From the NCBI RefSeq assembly GCF_020012125.1, contig NZ_JAIFAG010000001.1, positions 2,232,001-2,296,000 of the forward strand: DNA of 64,000 nt, written 5' to 3'. Positions 34,450 through 42,529 of the stretch are shown here, piece by piece (the stretch's first letter is position 1; the number at the start of each line of letters is the position of its first letter). A program made the translations under genes and the position numbers. This stretch comes from Hymenobacter psoromatis. GTDB lineage: Bacteria; Bacteroidota; Bacteroidia; Cytophagales; Hymenobacteraceae. Under the pieces are notes generated by a model, which saw only the letters and a list, made by a program, of their open reading frames with translations, was not told the DNA's origin and did no database searches.

Positions 34450-36948
34450 ATGAAGATTTCCCTACCCTACTCTTGGTTAGTAATCCTTCTGCTGAGCCTG
34501 GGCGCGGGCGCGGCGCGGGCGGCCGATGTCACGTTCAGCGTGAACATGCAGTTCCAGATTCGGCAGGGCAATTTCGTGGCCGGTACCGACCAGGTGATGG
34601 TATTCGGCAGCTTTTCGGCGGCGGGCGTAGCGCTAAGCGACCCCGATGGCGACCAGGTATATTCGGCCACGGTGCCGAACCAGCCCGAAGACGCTCAATT
34701 AACTTACAACTATCGCTTTACGCACGGCGGGGCGGCGGTGAACGAAACCGTGCCCGCCCGGCCTTACGTGGTGCAGGTTACCTCGGCGGCCAACGTGCTG
34801 ACGGACTGGTTCAACGACCAGCCGCCGCCCTACCCTTACGCTAAGCTGTATGCCTCCACGCTGACCCCGATTCCGGGCGAGGCGGTACGCTTTACGGATA
34901 GCTCGGAGGGCGGGGCGGCCACGAGCTGGCGCTGGACGTTTGCGGGCGGCAGCCCGGCTACTTCTACGGCTCCCAACCCCATCGTGGTATGGACCGCGCC
35001 CGGCAGCTACGCCGTGACGCTGACGGCCACCAACGCCAGCGGCAGCACGACGTCTAAGACGCTGACCGTGCGTGTGGGGCCGCCCGACAGCGCGCTGGGC
35101 TGGTGGAACGATGCCATCTTCTACCAGATTTACCCGCGCAGCTTTCTCGACTCAAACGGCGATGGTACCGGCGACTTCGCGGGCCTGCTGCGCAAGCTCG
35201 ACTACCTCAACGACGGCAACCCGGCCACGACCACCGACCTGGGTGTGACGGCCCTCTACCTAATGCCGGTGCACCCGGCTACCCACTCCTACCTGGGTGG
35301 CTACGAGGTGATTGACTATAAAGGAATCAACTACGAGTACGGCACTTCCATTGACTTTAGCCAGCTGGTGGCGGCGGCCCACGCGCGGGGCATGAAAGTA
35401 ATTCTGGATATGGTATTCAACCACACCTCCACCCAAAACCCGTGGTTTACGACGGCGGCAGCCGGCACCGGCTCGCCATACGACAACTACTACGTGTTTC
35501 GGAGCGACAACCCCGGCGGCAACTGGCGGCCCAATCCAAGTAGCCACACCAACCCAAATTTCAACTACTTCTTCGGCAAGTTTGGGCCCGACACGCCCGA
35601 CCTGAACTACTACAATGCCTCGGTGCGCAACACCGTGAAGGATATCAGCAGCTACTGGCTGGGGCGCAATGTAGACGGCTTCCGGCTCGACGCGCCCATG
35701 TTCCTGTACGAAACCGGCAACGCCCTCACCGATGCGCAGCAGCAGAACCTGCCCGCCACCTACGCCTATTGGCGCGGCTGGCGCGACCACATCAAGGCCG
35801 CCAACCCGCAGGCTTTTTCGGTGGGTGAAACCTGGTTGCAGGGCGACATTCCGGGCGCGGCGCGCTACGTGTACCAGGGCTTCGACATTGGCTTTCAGTT
35901 CGATATCGCCTTTGGGCTGGAAGATGCGCTGAACAAGGGCAACAAGCTCTTCCTGCAAAACCCGGTGGAGCAGTCCCTGCAGTACTACCCCTTCCTGCAA
36001 TTTGGGGTGTTTGCCTCCAACCACGACTTGTACCTGCGCAGCTCGGGCAATACCAATCCGCTGCGCATCAAGGACCGGGTGAGCGGCGATAAGGATGCGC
36101 AGGCCAAGCTGGCCGCCGCCTGGCTGCTGACCGCGCCCGGCGTGCCGTTCGTGTACTACGGCGACGAAATCGGCATTGGCTCGACCTACGCCCGCTCGCC
36201 CATGCAGTGGGATGCCACGGCCAACGCGGGCTTCACGACCGGCACGCCCTGGGCGGCGATAGGCGCGGACTATGCCACCTATAACGTAGCCAGCGAGCAG
36301 AACGACCCGGCTTCCATCCTAAGCGCCTACCGCGGCCTGATTGCCGTGCGCGCGGCGCAGCCCGCCCTGCGGCGCGGCAGCTACCAGACCCTGACTACCA
36401 GCGTGCCCGGCGTGTACGCCTTTGCCCGCACCAACGGCTCCGAAACCGTAGTGGTGGTGCTGAATTTTGCCCCCCTGGGCCAGCGCAATGTCACGCTGAC
36501 CCTACCTCCCTCGACCCTGGCGGCCGGTACCTACGCCGCCGACAACCTGCTGAGCCCCAGCGCCGCGGCGGCCGCCCCGCTAACCGTGGCCGCCGACGGC
36601 AGCATCGCCGGCTGGGTGCCCTACCCCCTGCTGCCGGCCAATGGCTACGCGGTGCTCAAGCTGCGTGGTAGTACCGCGCTAGCCGCTGCCGGCCCGGCTG
36701 CCATTTCAGCGTTGGCCGTGTACCCGAACCCCATCGGCCAGGGCCGGCTGACGGTGCGGCTACCCGGCCCGGCCGCCAGCGCCCAGCTGCGGCTGCTGGA
36801 TAGCCAGGGCCGCTTGGTACTGGCGCGCGAAGCCGCCGTAGCCAATGGCCAGGCTAGCCTGGAAATCAGCGGCTTAGCCCCCGGCATCTACCTGCTGCAA
36901 GCTACCAGCGGCGGCACTACCTACGTCAGCAAGGTTAGTGTTTTTTAA
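34450..36948 (+). CDS. Secreted GH13 alpha-amylase with PKD and T9SS sorting domains
   Basis: An 832-residue multi-domain enzyme. Signal peptide (ILLLSLGAGAARA); a beta-sandwich starch-binding-like domain (DVTFSVNMQFQIRQGNFVAG, residues ~25-115); a PKD domain (~130-205, ATSWRWTFAGGSPATSTAP); the GH13 barrel from DAIFYQIYPRSFLDSNGDGT; and a type A T9SS sorting domain (YPNPIGQGRLTVRLPG to the end). Catalytic residues are Asp414 (GFRLDAP), Glu460 (VGETW) and Asp526 (SNHD). It should hydrolyse alpha-1,4-glucan at the surface or outside the cell, doing the job of SusG. Neighbours supply import and finishing enzymes. Confidence 0.93.
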   Translation: MKISLPYSWLVILLLSLGAGAARAADVTFSVNMQFQIRQGNFVAGTDQVMVFGSFSAAGVALSDPDGDQVYSATVPNQPEDAQLTYNYRFTHGGAAVNETVPARPYVVQVTSAANVLTDWFNDQPPPYPYAKLYASTLTPIPGEAVRFTDSSEGGAATSWRWTFAGGSPATSTAPNPIVVWTAPGSYAVTLTATNASGSTTSKTLTVRVGPPDSALGWWNDAIFYQIYPRSFLDSNGDGTGDFAGLLRKLDYLNDGNPATTTDLGVTALYLMPVHPATHSYLGGYEVIDYKGINYEYGTSIDFSQLVAAAHARGMKVILDMVFNHTSTQNPWFTTAAAGTGSPYDNYYVFRSDNPGGNWRPNPSSHTNPNFNYFFGKFGPDTPDLNYYNASVRNTVKDISSYWLGRNVDGFRLDAPMFLYETGNALTDAQQQNLPATYAYWRGWRDHIKAANPQAFSVGETWLQGDIPGAARYVYQGFDIGFQFDIAFGLEDALNKGNKLFLQNPVEQSLQYYPFLQFGVFASNHDLYLRSSGNTNPLRIKDRVSGDKDAQAKLAAAWLLTAPGVPFVYYGDEIGIGSTYARSPMQWDATANAGFTTGTPWAAIGADYATYNVASEQNDPASILSAYRGLIAVRAAQPALRRGSYQTLTTSVPGVYAFARTNGSETVVVVLNFAPLGQRNVTLTLPPSTLAAGTYAADNLLSPSAAAAAPLTVAADGSIAGWVPYPLLPANGYAVLKLRGSTALAAAGPAAISALAVYPNPIGQGRLTVRLPGPAASAQLRLLDSQGRLVLAREAAVANGQASLEISGLAPGIYLLQATSGGTTYVSKVSVF

Positions 36949-36957
36949 GCCTTTGAA

Positions 36958-36997
36958 TTATCCGTCATTGTGAGCAAAGCGCAGCAATGACGGATAA
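36958..36997. repeat. Short family B hairpin
   Basis: 13-bp arms TTATCCGTCATTG/CAATGACGGATAA with loop TGAGCAAAGCGCAG, followed by A-rich sequence. It lies 10 bases after the GH13 stop and likely limits read-through into the next gene. Confidence 0.75.
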
Positions 36998-37048
36998 AAA
37001 ACCCGAGAGCTTTTCATCCATTCCACCCATTTTCCCCCTTCTCTTCTC

Positions 37049-38242
37049 ATGAAAAAACTTTCTACGTTGGCTTTGGCTACCACGCTAGTCGGAGCCGCGC
37101 TGAACGCGCAGGCCCAGATAACCCTGGACGGGGTTATCTCGGCCACTGAAATCGGGGCCGGCAACTACGTGTCGCTGGGCAAGTTTACTACCCCCCACGA
37201 CCCCGGCAAGGGCTTCGGCAACGCCGGCCTGCTCCAGATGTACGGAGCCAATGCGAACGGCAAGCTCTACGTAGGTATCGCCGGCACCATTGCGTCAGGC
37301 AATAATAACTTTCAGCTCTACATGGACCTGCCGAACAAGAGCGGCGTGCCCGTGGGCACGGGCCTGCCCACTATCGCGGGGTCAGGCACGGTGTTCGGCA
37401 CATTTGCCGGGGGTAGCATCGGTGGCACTAAGCTGGATTTGGAAGCCGACGCGGCGATTGCCACTACTGGGCAGTTCGATGTGCAGGCGGCCATTTATAC
37501 GGCTACTACCGGCCAGGCAAAGTCGCTGGGCGGCGGGGCAGCTATCACTAGCGATGGTGTCCCCAACCCGTTGTACGACGCGACGGGCGCTTACGCCATC
37601 TTTGCCAATACCCGCGTGGCCTACAAGCAGTCGCCGGATGGCGGCCTGCTCGGCATGACCGGCAACCCCGGTGCGGCCAACGGCGGCGGGGCTGGCTCCA
37701 CCGGCCTGGAGTATGAGTTTGACGGCAAAGCCCTGGGCCTGCCTTCGGGCGCGAGCATTGTGCGCGTGTTCGTGGCCTACGTCAGCGGCGACGCCTACTG
37801 GTCGTCAGACTTTATCCCCGAATCGGTGGGCAATGGCAAAGCCTACAACACCCCCGGTGCTACCGGCGGCAACAACAACCTCGGTTACAGCCCCGACTTC
37901 ACCGACGCGACAAACTTTCCCGGCACGCAGGCGGCGGCCATTAACCTGGTGGTGCTCAGCAGCCGCCAGGCCGACGACGCGGTGGTAGCCATGAGCGTGT
38001 TTCCGAACCCGACGCAGGGCCAGGCCACCATTACTTACCAGGTGCAGAACACCACCCAGCCCGTGGCCGTACGCGTAATTGACCTGTTGGGCCGCGACGT
38101 GCGCACCCTGCTCGACACCAAGCAAACGCCCGGCTTTCACGACCTGACCGTGCCCACCAGCGAGCTGGCCCTGGGTACTTACCTAATAAAAGTGCAGGTA
38201 GGCGACAAGGTAGCTACCCGCCGCCTGGCCGTGAGCCGGTAG
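37049..38242 (+). CDS. T9SS-sorted surface protein of the glucan locus
   Basis: A 397-residue exported protein with signal peptide (MKKLSTLALATTLVGAALNA). The mature body is Gly/Asn-rich and beta-rich: ITLDGVISATEIGAGNYVSL, then NGKLYVGIAGTIASGNNNFQ. These resemble CBM9-like or DUF sugar-binding sandwiches, though no family is certain. Residues ~318-397 (VFPNPTQGQATITYQV to ATRRLAVSR) form a type A T9SS sorting domain, so it is secreted and probably anchored to A-LPS. Its place between two amylases suggests a SusE/SusF-like accessory binding protein; this is an inference. Confidence 0.75.
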   Translation: MKKLSTLALATTLVGAALNAQAQITLDGVISATEIGAGNYVSLGKFTTPHDPGKGFGNAGLLQMYGANANGKLYVGIAGTIASGNNNFQLYMDLPNKSGVPVGTGLPTIAGSGTVFGTFAGGSIGGTKLDLEADAAIATTGQFDVQAAIYTATTGQAKSLGGGAAITSDGVPNPLYDATGAYAIFANTRVAYKQSPDGGLLGMTGNPGAANGGGAGSTGLEYEFDGKALGLPSGASIVRVFVAYVSGDAYWSSDFIPESVGNGKAYNTPGATGGNNNLGYSPDFTDATNFPGTQAAAINLVVLSSRQADDAVVAMSVFPNPTQGQATITYQVQNTTQPVAVRVIDLLGRDVRTLLDTKQTPGFHDLTVPTSELALGTYLIKVQVGDKVATRRLAVSR

Positions 38243-38257
38243 GCATACACCCTAATC

Positions 38258-38346
38258 GTCCTTGCGAGCAACGCGAAGCAATCGCGTCAGAACGTAATCG
38301 TTTGGCCATCGCGTGGGTGCGATGGCCGCGCTTCGCTCGCAAGGAC
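38258..38346. repeat. Family B palindrome
   Basis: Outer arms CGTCCTTGCGAGC and GCTCGCAAGGACG pair exactly; GCGAAGC/GCTTCGC words follow inward, and an internal hairpin GGCCATCGC/GCGATGGCC sits in the centre. It lies between the T9SS protein and the second GH13 gene. Confidence 0.85.
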
Positions 38347-38385
38347 GGTGCCTCTGCTGTCCGCCAGAGCCGACTTTACTTTTCC

Positions 38386-39774
38386 ATGAAAAAAACCGCA
38401 CTCCTTTTTCTGCTACCCCTGCTGGCGCTACTGGCCCCTACCCCCCCCGCCCGTGGCCAGGCTTCTACCCCCCCCGACCCGGCGCAGTACGGCCAGCCCT
38501 TCGCGGCGGTGCCCGACGCGCCCGACGCGGTTATCTACCAAGTGAATATGCGGGGCTTCAGCCAGGCCGGCAATTTTGCGGGCGTGCTGGCGCGGCTGGA
38601 TTCCATTAAGGCGCTGGGGGTGAACGTGGTGTACCTGATGCCCATCTTTCCCATTGGCCAGGAGCGGGCCGTAGACTCGCCCTTCGCGGTGCGCGACTAC
38701 GTGAGCGTGAACCCGGAGTTCGGCACCCTGGCCGACCTGCGGATGCTGGTAGAAGCCATTCACGCCCGCCGGATGGCGGTAATACTGGACTGGGTGGGCA
38801 ACCACACCAGCTGGGACCACGCCTGGGTGAAGGCGCACCCCGATTGGTACGTGCACAATGCTAAGGGCGAGATTATCAACCCGATACCGTCCTGGAAGGA
38901 CATCGCGCAGCTCAATTTTCAAAACCCGGAGCTGCGGGCGGCCATGATTAGCGCGCTGCGCTACTGGGTGTTCGCGGCCAACATTGACGGCTTTCGTTGC
39001 GACTACGCCGATGGGCCAACCCGTGAGTTCTGGGTTGAGGCGCTGGCCAGCCTCCAATCCATCAAGGGCCACAAGCTACTGCTGCTGGCCGAGGGCGACC
39101 AGAAGAAGTATTTCTTCCAGGTTGGCTTTCAGCTCGACTACGATTTCCCCTTCATCCAAGTAATGCGGCACGCCATTTTGGAGCACGGCAAGAGCGTGCG
39201 GCTGCTCGACTCGCTCAATGCCGTGGAGTACCAGGGTGCGCCGGCCGGGGCCCGCATGGTGCGCTATACGTCCAACCACGACATTAACAGCTCGGAGGGG
39301 CCGCCGCAGGAGCTATTCGGCGGCGAGCGCGGGGCGATGGCCGTGTTTGTGGTGGCCGCCTACATGAAGGCGGTGCCCATGATTTATAACGGCCAGGAAG
39401 TGGGCTACGCCAAGCGCGTGCCGTTTATGGGCCCGCGCCAGCCGGTGGACTGGACGCCCAAGCCGGCCGTAACCCGCGCGTACAAGCAGCTCATTGGCCT
39501 GCGCAACGCTAGCCCGGCCCTGCGCACCGGCACGCTGGCCTCGTACAGCAGCGCCGACGTGTGCGCCTTTACCAAAACCCAGGGCGGCGAGCAGGTGCTG
39601 GTACTGGTGAACCTGCGTAATGCCTCCGTGCCCTACGCGGTGCCGGCCGCCCTGGCCCGCACCCGCTGGCACAATGCCTTTGGCGGCGCGGCCCCGGCGT
39701 TGAAGGAGAAGCTGACCCTTCGGCCGTTTGAGTACGTTGTACTACGCAACCAGCCGGTTAGCGCCCGCCACTAG
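38386..39774 (+). CDS. Periplasmic GH13 family alpha-amylase/neopullulanase-like enzyme
   Basis: A 462-residue enzyme with signal peptide (MKKTALLFLLPLLALLAP) but no T9SS sorting domain, so probably periplasmic. The GH13 barrel begins AVIYQVNMRGFSQAGNFAGV and includes MAVILDWVGNHTSWDHAW. Catalytic residues are Asp206 (GFRCDYAD), Glu236 (LLLAEGDQ) and Asp299 (TSNHDIN). The C-terminal beta domain is short (VLVLVNLRNASVPY). It is shorter than the first amylase and lacks binding domains. It probably cuts imported maltooligosaccharides, a SusA-like role. Confidence 0.9.
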   Translation: MKKTALLFLLPLLALLAPTPPARGQASTPPDPAQYGQPFAAVPDAPDAVIYQVNMRGFSQAGNFAGVLARLDSIKALGVNVVYLMPIFPIGQERAVDSPFAVRDYVSVNPEFGTLADLRMLVEAIHARRMAVILDWVGNHTSWDHAWVKAHPDWYVHNAKGEIINPIPSWKDIAQLNFQNPELRAAMISALRYWVFAANIDGFRCDYADGPTREFWVEALASLQSIKGHKLLLLAEGDQKKYFFQVGFQLDYDFPFIQVMRHAILEHGKSVRLLDSLNAVEYQGAPAGARMVRYTSNHDINSSEGPPQELFGGERGAMAVFVVAAYMKAVPMIYNGQEVGYAKRVPFMGPRQPVDWTPKPAVTRAYKQLIGLRNASPALRTGTLASYSSADVCAFTKTQGGEQVLVLVNLRNASVPYAVPAALARTRWHNAFGGAAPALKEKLTLRPFEYVVLRNQPVSARH

Positions 39775-39788
39775 CCAGCTTTCCAATT

Positions 39789-39819
39789 GTAGGGTGCGGG
39801 GCTTGCCCCCGCACCCTAC
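39789..39819. repeat. Intergenic GC-rich hairpin
   Basis: GTAGGGTGCGGGG (39789-39801) pairs with CCCCGCACCCTAC (39807-39819) around CTTGC. It lies between the periplasmic amylase and GH97 genes, both plus strand. A related but broken version occurs around 50390-50415. Confidence 0.8.
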
Positions 39820-39839
39820 TATAACCAGCTTATTCATTA

Positions 39840-41951
39840 ATGAGAAAATACCTGCTTCTAACGCTGCTCGCGGCCGCCTACTCGGCGGCTGCGCAGGGCC
39901 CTACCCCCCTCTCGGCCAGCCAGGGGCGGGTGAAGCTCACGTTTGCGCTCAATGCGGCCGGGCACCCGACCTACGCCGTGGCCTACGGCACCCGGCCCGT
40001 CGTGAATGCTTCGCGGCTGGGCCTGGCCTTGCAGGAAGGCGGCGGCTTTGATGGGCCGCTGGAAGTGACGGGCAGCGATATTAAGGATGTGGACGACACC
40101 TGGCAGCCGGTATGGGGGGAGGTCAAAAGCATCCGCAACCACTACCAGCAGCTGACGGTGCACCTGCGCCAGCCCGCCGCACCCGGCCGCCAGCTCGACG
40201 TAGTGTTTCGGGTCTTTACTGATGGGGTAGGGTTTCGCTACGAGTTCCCGCACCAGCCCCACTTAGATTACTTCGTGGTGACCGACGAGCTGACCGAGTT
40301 TGCGATGCCCGCCGACCACCGGGCGTTTTGGATTCCGGGCGACTACGACACCAACGAGTACATCTACACCCGCTCGCGGCTGAGCGAAGTGGACAACGCG
40401 GCAATGGTGAAGAACTCGACCAACATTGCCGTGCGCGTGGCCCCCGACCCGCAGGCCGTGGCCACCCCACTCATGCTGAAGGCTGATGATGGGCTGTACG
40501 TAAATATTCACGAGGCGGCGCTGGTGGACTACCCCGCCATGCAGCTGCACGTAGACCGGGCCAGCCTGCGCCTCAAGGCCAGCCTCGTACCCAATGCGGT
40601 GGGTAGTATGGCCTTTTTGCACGCGCCGTTTCACACGCCCTGGCGCACGATTATCGTCAGCGATAATGCGCCGGATATGCTGGCTTCCAAGCTGATTCTC
40701 AACCTCAATGAGCCGAGCAAAATCGGCGAGACGAACTGGATAAAGCCCATGAAGTTCGTGGGCGTGTGGTGGGAGATGCAGACCGGCCACAGTACCTGGA
40801 GCTACGCTGCCAGCGCCGACACGCTCGACGCGCAGGGCCAGCTCATCCCGAGCGGCCGGCACGCGGCGAACACGGCCAACGTGAAGCGCTACATTGACTT
40901 CGCCGCTAAAAATGATATTCCGGGCGTGCTGGTAGAGGGCTGGAACACGGGCTGGGAAGACTGGTTCGGGTACTGGAAGGAGTACGTATTTGACTTCGTG
41001 ACGCCCTACCCCGACTTCGACGTGCCGGGCCTCACCAGCTACGCCAAGAGCAAGGGCGTGAGCCTGATAATGCACAACGAAACCTCGGGCTCGGCTACCA
41101 ACTACGACCAGCATCTGGATTCGGCCTATCAGTTTATGAACCGCTACGGCTACCCGGCCGTGAAAACCGGCTACGTGGGCAGGATTATTCCGCGCGGTGA
41201 GCACCACGACGGGCAGTGGATGGTGAACCACTACAACCGCGTGGCCGAGGTAGCGGCCCGCTCCAGGGTGATGATTGACATGCACGAGCCCGTGCGCCCC
41301 ACCGGCCTGCACCGCACCTACCCCCACTGGCTGGCCGGCGAGGCCGCTCGCGGCAACGAGTACAACGCCTTCACCGACCAGGGCAACCCGCCCGAGCACG
41401 AAACCATCCTGCCCTTCACCCGCCTCATGGGCGGCCCGATGGACTACACGCCCGGCATTTTCAAGCTCAAAGGCTACGCCGTGGGCGCGCCCGAGCGCCA
41501 GGTGCACACCACCCTGGCCAAGCAATTAGCCCTGTACGTGACCCTCTACTCGCCCCTGCAAATGGCGGCCGACCTGCCCGAAAACTACGAGGCTCACCCT
41601 GATGCCTTTCAGTTTATCAAGGACGTGCCCGTGGACTGGGACGACACGCGCATCCTGGCCGCCGAGCCGGGCGAGTACATTACCACCGTGCGCCAGGCCA
41701 AGGGCAAGGACGAGTGGTACCTGGGCAGCATCAGCAACGAAAAGCCCCGCAAACAGCCCCTGAAATTAACGTTCCTTACCCCCGGCCGCCGCTACGAAGC
41801 CACGATTTACGCCGACGCGAAGAACGCTGATTGGCAGAAGAACCCGGAGGCATACCAGATTACGAAGAAGGTCGTCACCAGCCGCTCGACGCTCACGCTG
41901 GAATTGGCTCCGGGCGGCGGCGCGGCGGTATCGTTTAAGCCGGTGAAATAA
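39840..41951 (+). CDS. susB: GH97 alpha-glucosidase (SusB-like)
   Basis: A 703-residue secreted or periplasmic enzyme with signal peptide (YLLLTLLAAAYSAAAQG). The GH97 layout is complete: an N-terminal beta sandwich (SQGRVKLTFALNAAGHPTYA, VFRVFTDGVGFRYEFPHQ), the barrel from NWIKPMKFVGVWWEMQTGHS through VLVEGWNTGWEDWFGYWKEY and LIMHNETSGSATNYDQHLDS, and a C-terminal sheet domain. HNETSG and the later RVMIDMHEPVRPTG carry the acidic catalytic and calcium-site residues of SusB-type inverting alpha-glucosidases. It releases glucose from maltooligosaccharides; the starch-type locus agrees. Confidence 0.92.
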   Translation: MRKYLLLTLLAAAYSAAAQGPTPLSASQGRVKLTFALNAAGHPTYAVAYGTRPVVNASRLGLALQEGGGFDGPLEVTGSDIKDVDDTWQPVWGEVKSIRNHYQQLTVHLRQPAAPGRQLDVVFRVFTDGVGFRYEFPHQPHLDYFVVTDELTEFAMPADHRAFWIPGDYDTNEYIYTRSRLSEVDNAAMVKNSTNIAVRVAPDPQAVATPLMLKADDGLYVNIHEAALVDYPAMQLHVDRASLRLKASLVPNAVGSMAFLHAPFHTPWRTIIVSDNAPDMLASKLILNLNEPSKIGETNWIKPMKFVGVWWEMQTGHSTWSYAASADTLDAQGQLIPSGRHAANTANVKRYIDFAAKNDIPGVLVEGWNTGWEDWFGYWKEYVFDFVTPYPDFDVPGLTSYAKSKGVSLIMHNETSGSATNYDQHLDSAYQFMNRYGYPAVKTGYVGRIIPRGEHHDGQWMVNHYNRVAEVAARSRVMIDMHEPVRPTGLHRTYPHWLAGEAARGNEYNAFTDQGNPPEHETILPFTRLMGGPMDYTPGIFKLKGYAVGAPERQVHTTLAKQLALYVTLYSPLQMAADLPENYEAHPDAFQFIKDVPVDWDDTRILAAEPGEYITTVRQAKGKDEWYLGSISNEKPRKQPLKLTFLTPGRRYEATIYADAKNADWQKNPEAYQITKKVVTSRSTLTLELAPGGGAAVSFKPVK

Positions 41952-41972
41952 GTTGAGAGTTAAAGGTTAAAA

Positions 41973-42086
41973 AAGAACGTCCTGCTCATCTGGCGTCCGC
42001 TTGTCGAAGCATCTCTCCTGCACCGTTCGGGTGTCGTTCGGGAGAGATGCTTCGACAAGCGGACGCCAGATGAGCAGGACGTTCTT
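41973..42086. repeat. Family A palindrome with perfect 46-bp arms
   Basis: 41973-42018 is exactly complementary to 42041-42086 around a 22-nt loop. Words AAGAACGTCCTGCTCATCTGG and CTTGTCGAAGCATCTC. It lies between the convergent GH97 and thioredoxin-like genes. It matches the 23560 copy closely but carries two changes in each arm, CCTGCT and GGCGTCC, that are compensated in the other arm. Confidence 0.93.
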
Positions 42087-42110
42087 CTTAACTCTCAATT
42101 CTTAACTCCC

Positions 42111-42464
42111 CTACCTCACCGGCTCAAACGCCCGCAACCGCGCCAATTGCGCCACTACCTCCCCCTCCTCCGTTAGCGCGTCGCATTCCAGCAGGCGGCC
42201 CTGGTGGTAGCTGACGAAGAAGGGCGCAATGCGCTCCTTCATCAGCTGCTGGGCCACCGGGTTCTGGTCCGAGTCGAGGCGCACGAAGAAGATGTCCGCA
42301 TTTTCGGGCGCGTCCACGAACTTGGCGAAGGGCGGGGCCAGCGCGGCGCAGGCCGGGCAATTATCGGAGGTGAACTTGGCGAATACCTTTAGGTGCTCGT
42401 GGATGAGGCGGCGCAGCTGCTCGTCGTCGGCATCCACGACGGGCGGGCGGGCTTCTTCGGTCAT
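42111..42464 (-). CDS. Thioredoxin-like protein
   Basis: A 117-residue cytosolic protein of thioredoxin fold. The redox motif is Cys36-Pro-Ala-Cys39 in FTSDNCPACAALAPPF, where Trp-Cys-Gly-Pro of classical thioredoxins is replaced. The downstream cis-proline loop is RIAPFFVSYHQGRL and the strand before it FFVRLDSDQNPVA. It may act as a thiol-disulfide oxidoreductase or thiol sensor. The start at 42464 is chosen for family length. Sixty-five bases separate it from the DUF885 gene stop (42530) on the same strand. Confidence 0.85.
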   Translation of the reverse strand: MTEEARPPVVDADDEQLRRLIHEHLKVFAKFTSDNCPACAALAPPFAKFVDAPENADIFFVRLDSDQNPVAQQLMKERIAPFFVSYHQGRLLECDALTEEGEVVAQLARLRAFEPVR

Positions 42465-42529
42465 GATAAGGGGGGTAGGAAAACCGGGCGCGTAACCTGC
42501 GGCTGAGCTTAAAAGTTCGGCCCGCACGG

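Noticed and set aside
40263..41525. Long minus-strand open frame (420 codons) over the GH97 gene
   Set aside because: His/Val-rich antisense shadow of a well-supported glycoside hydrolase.
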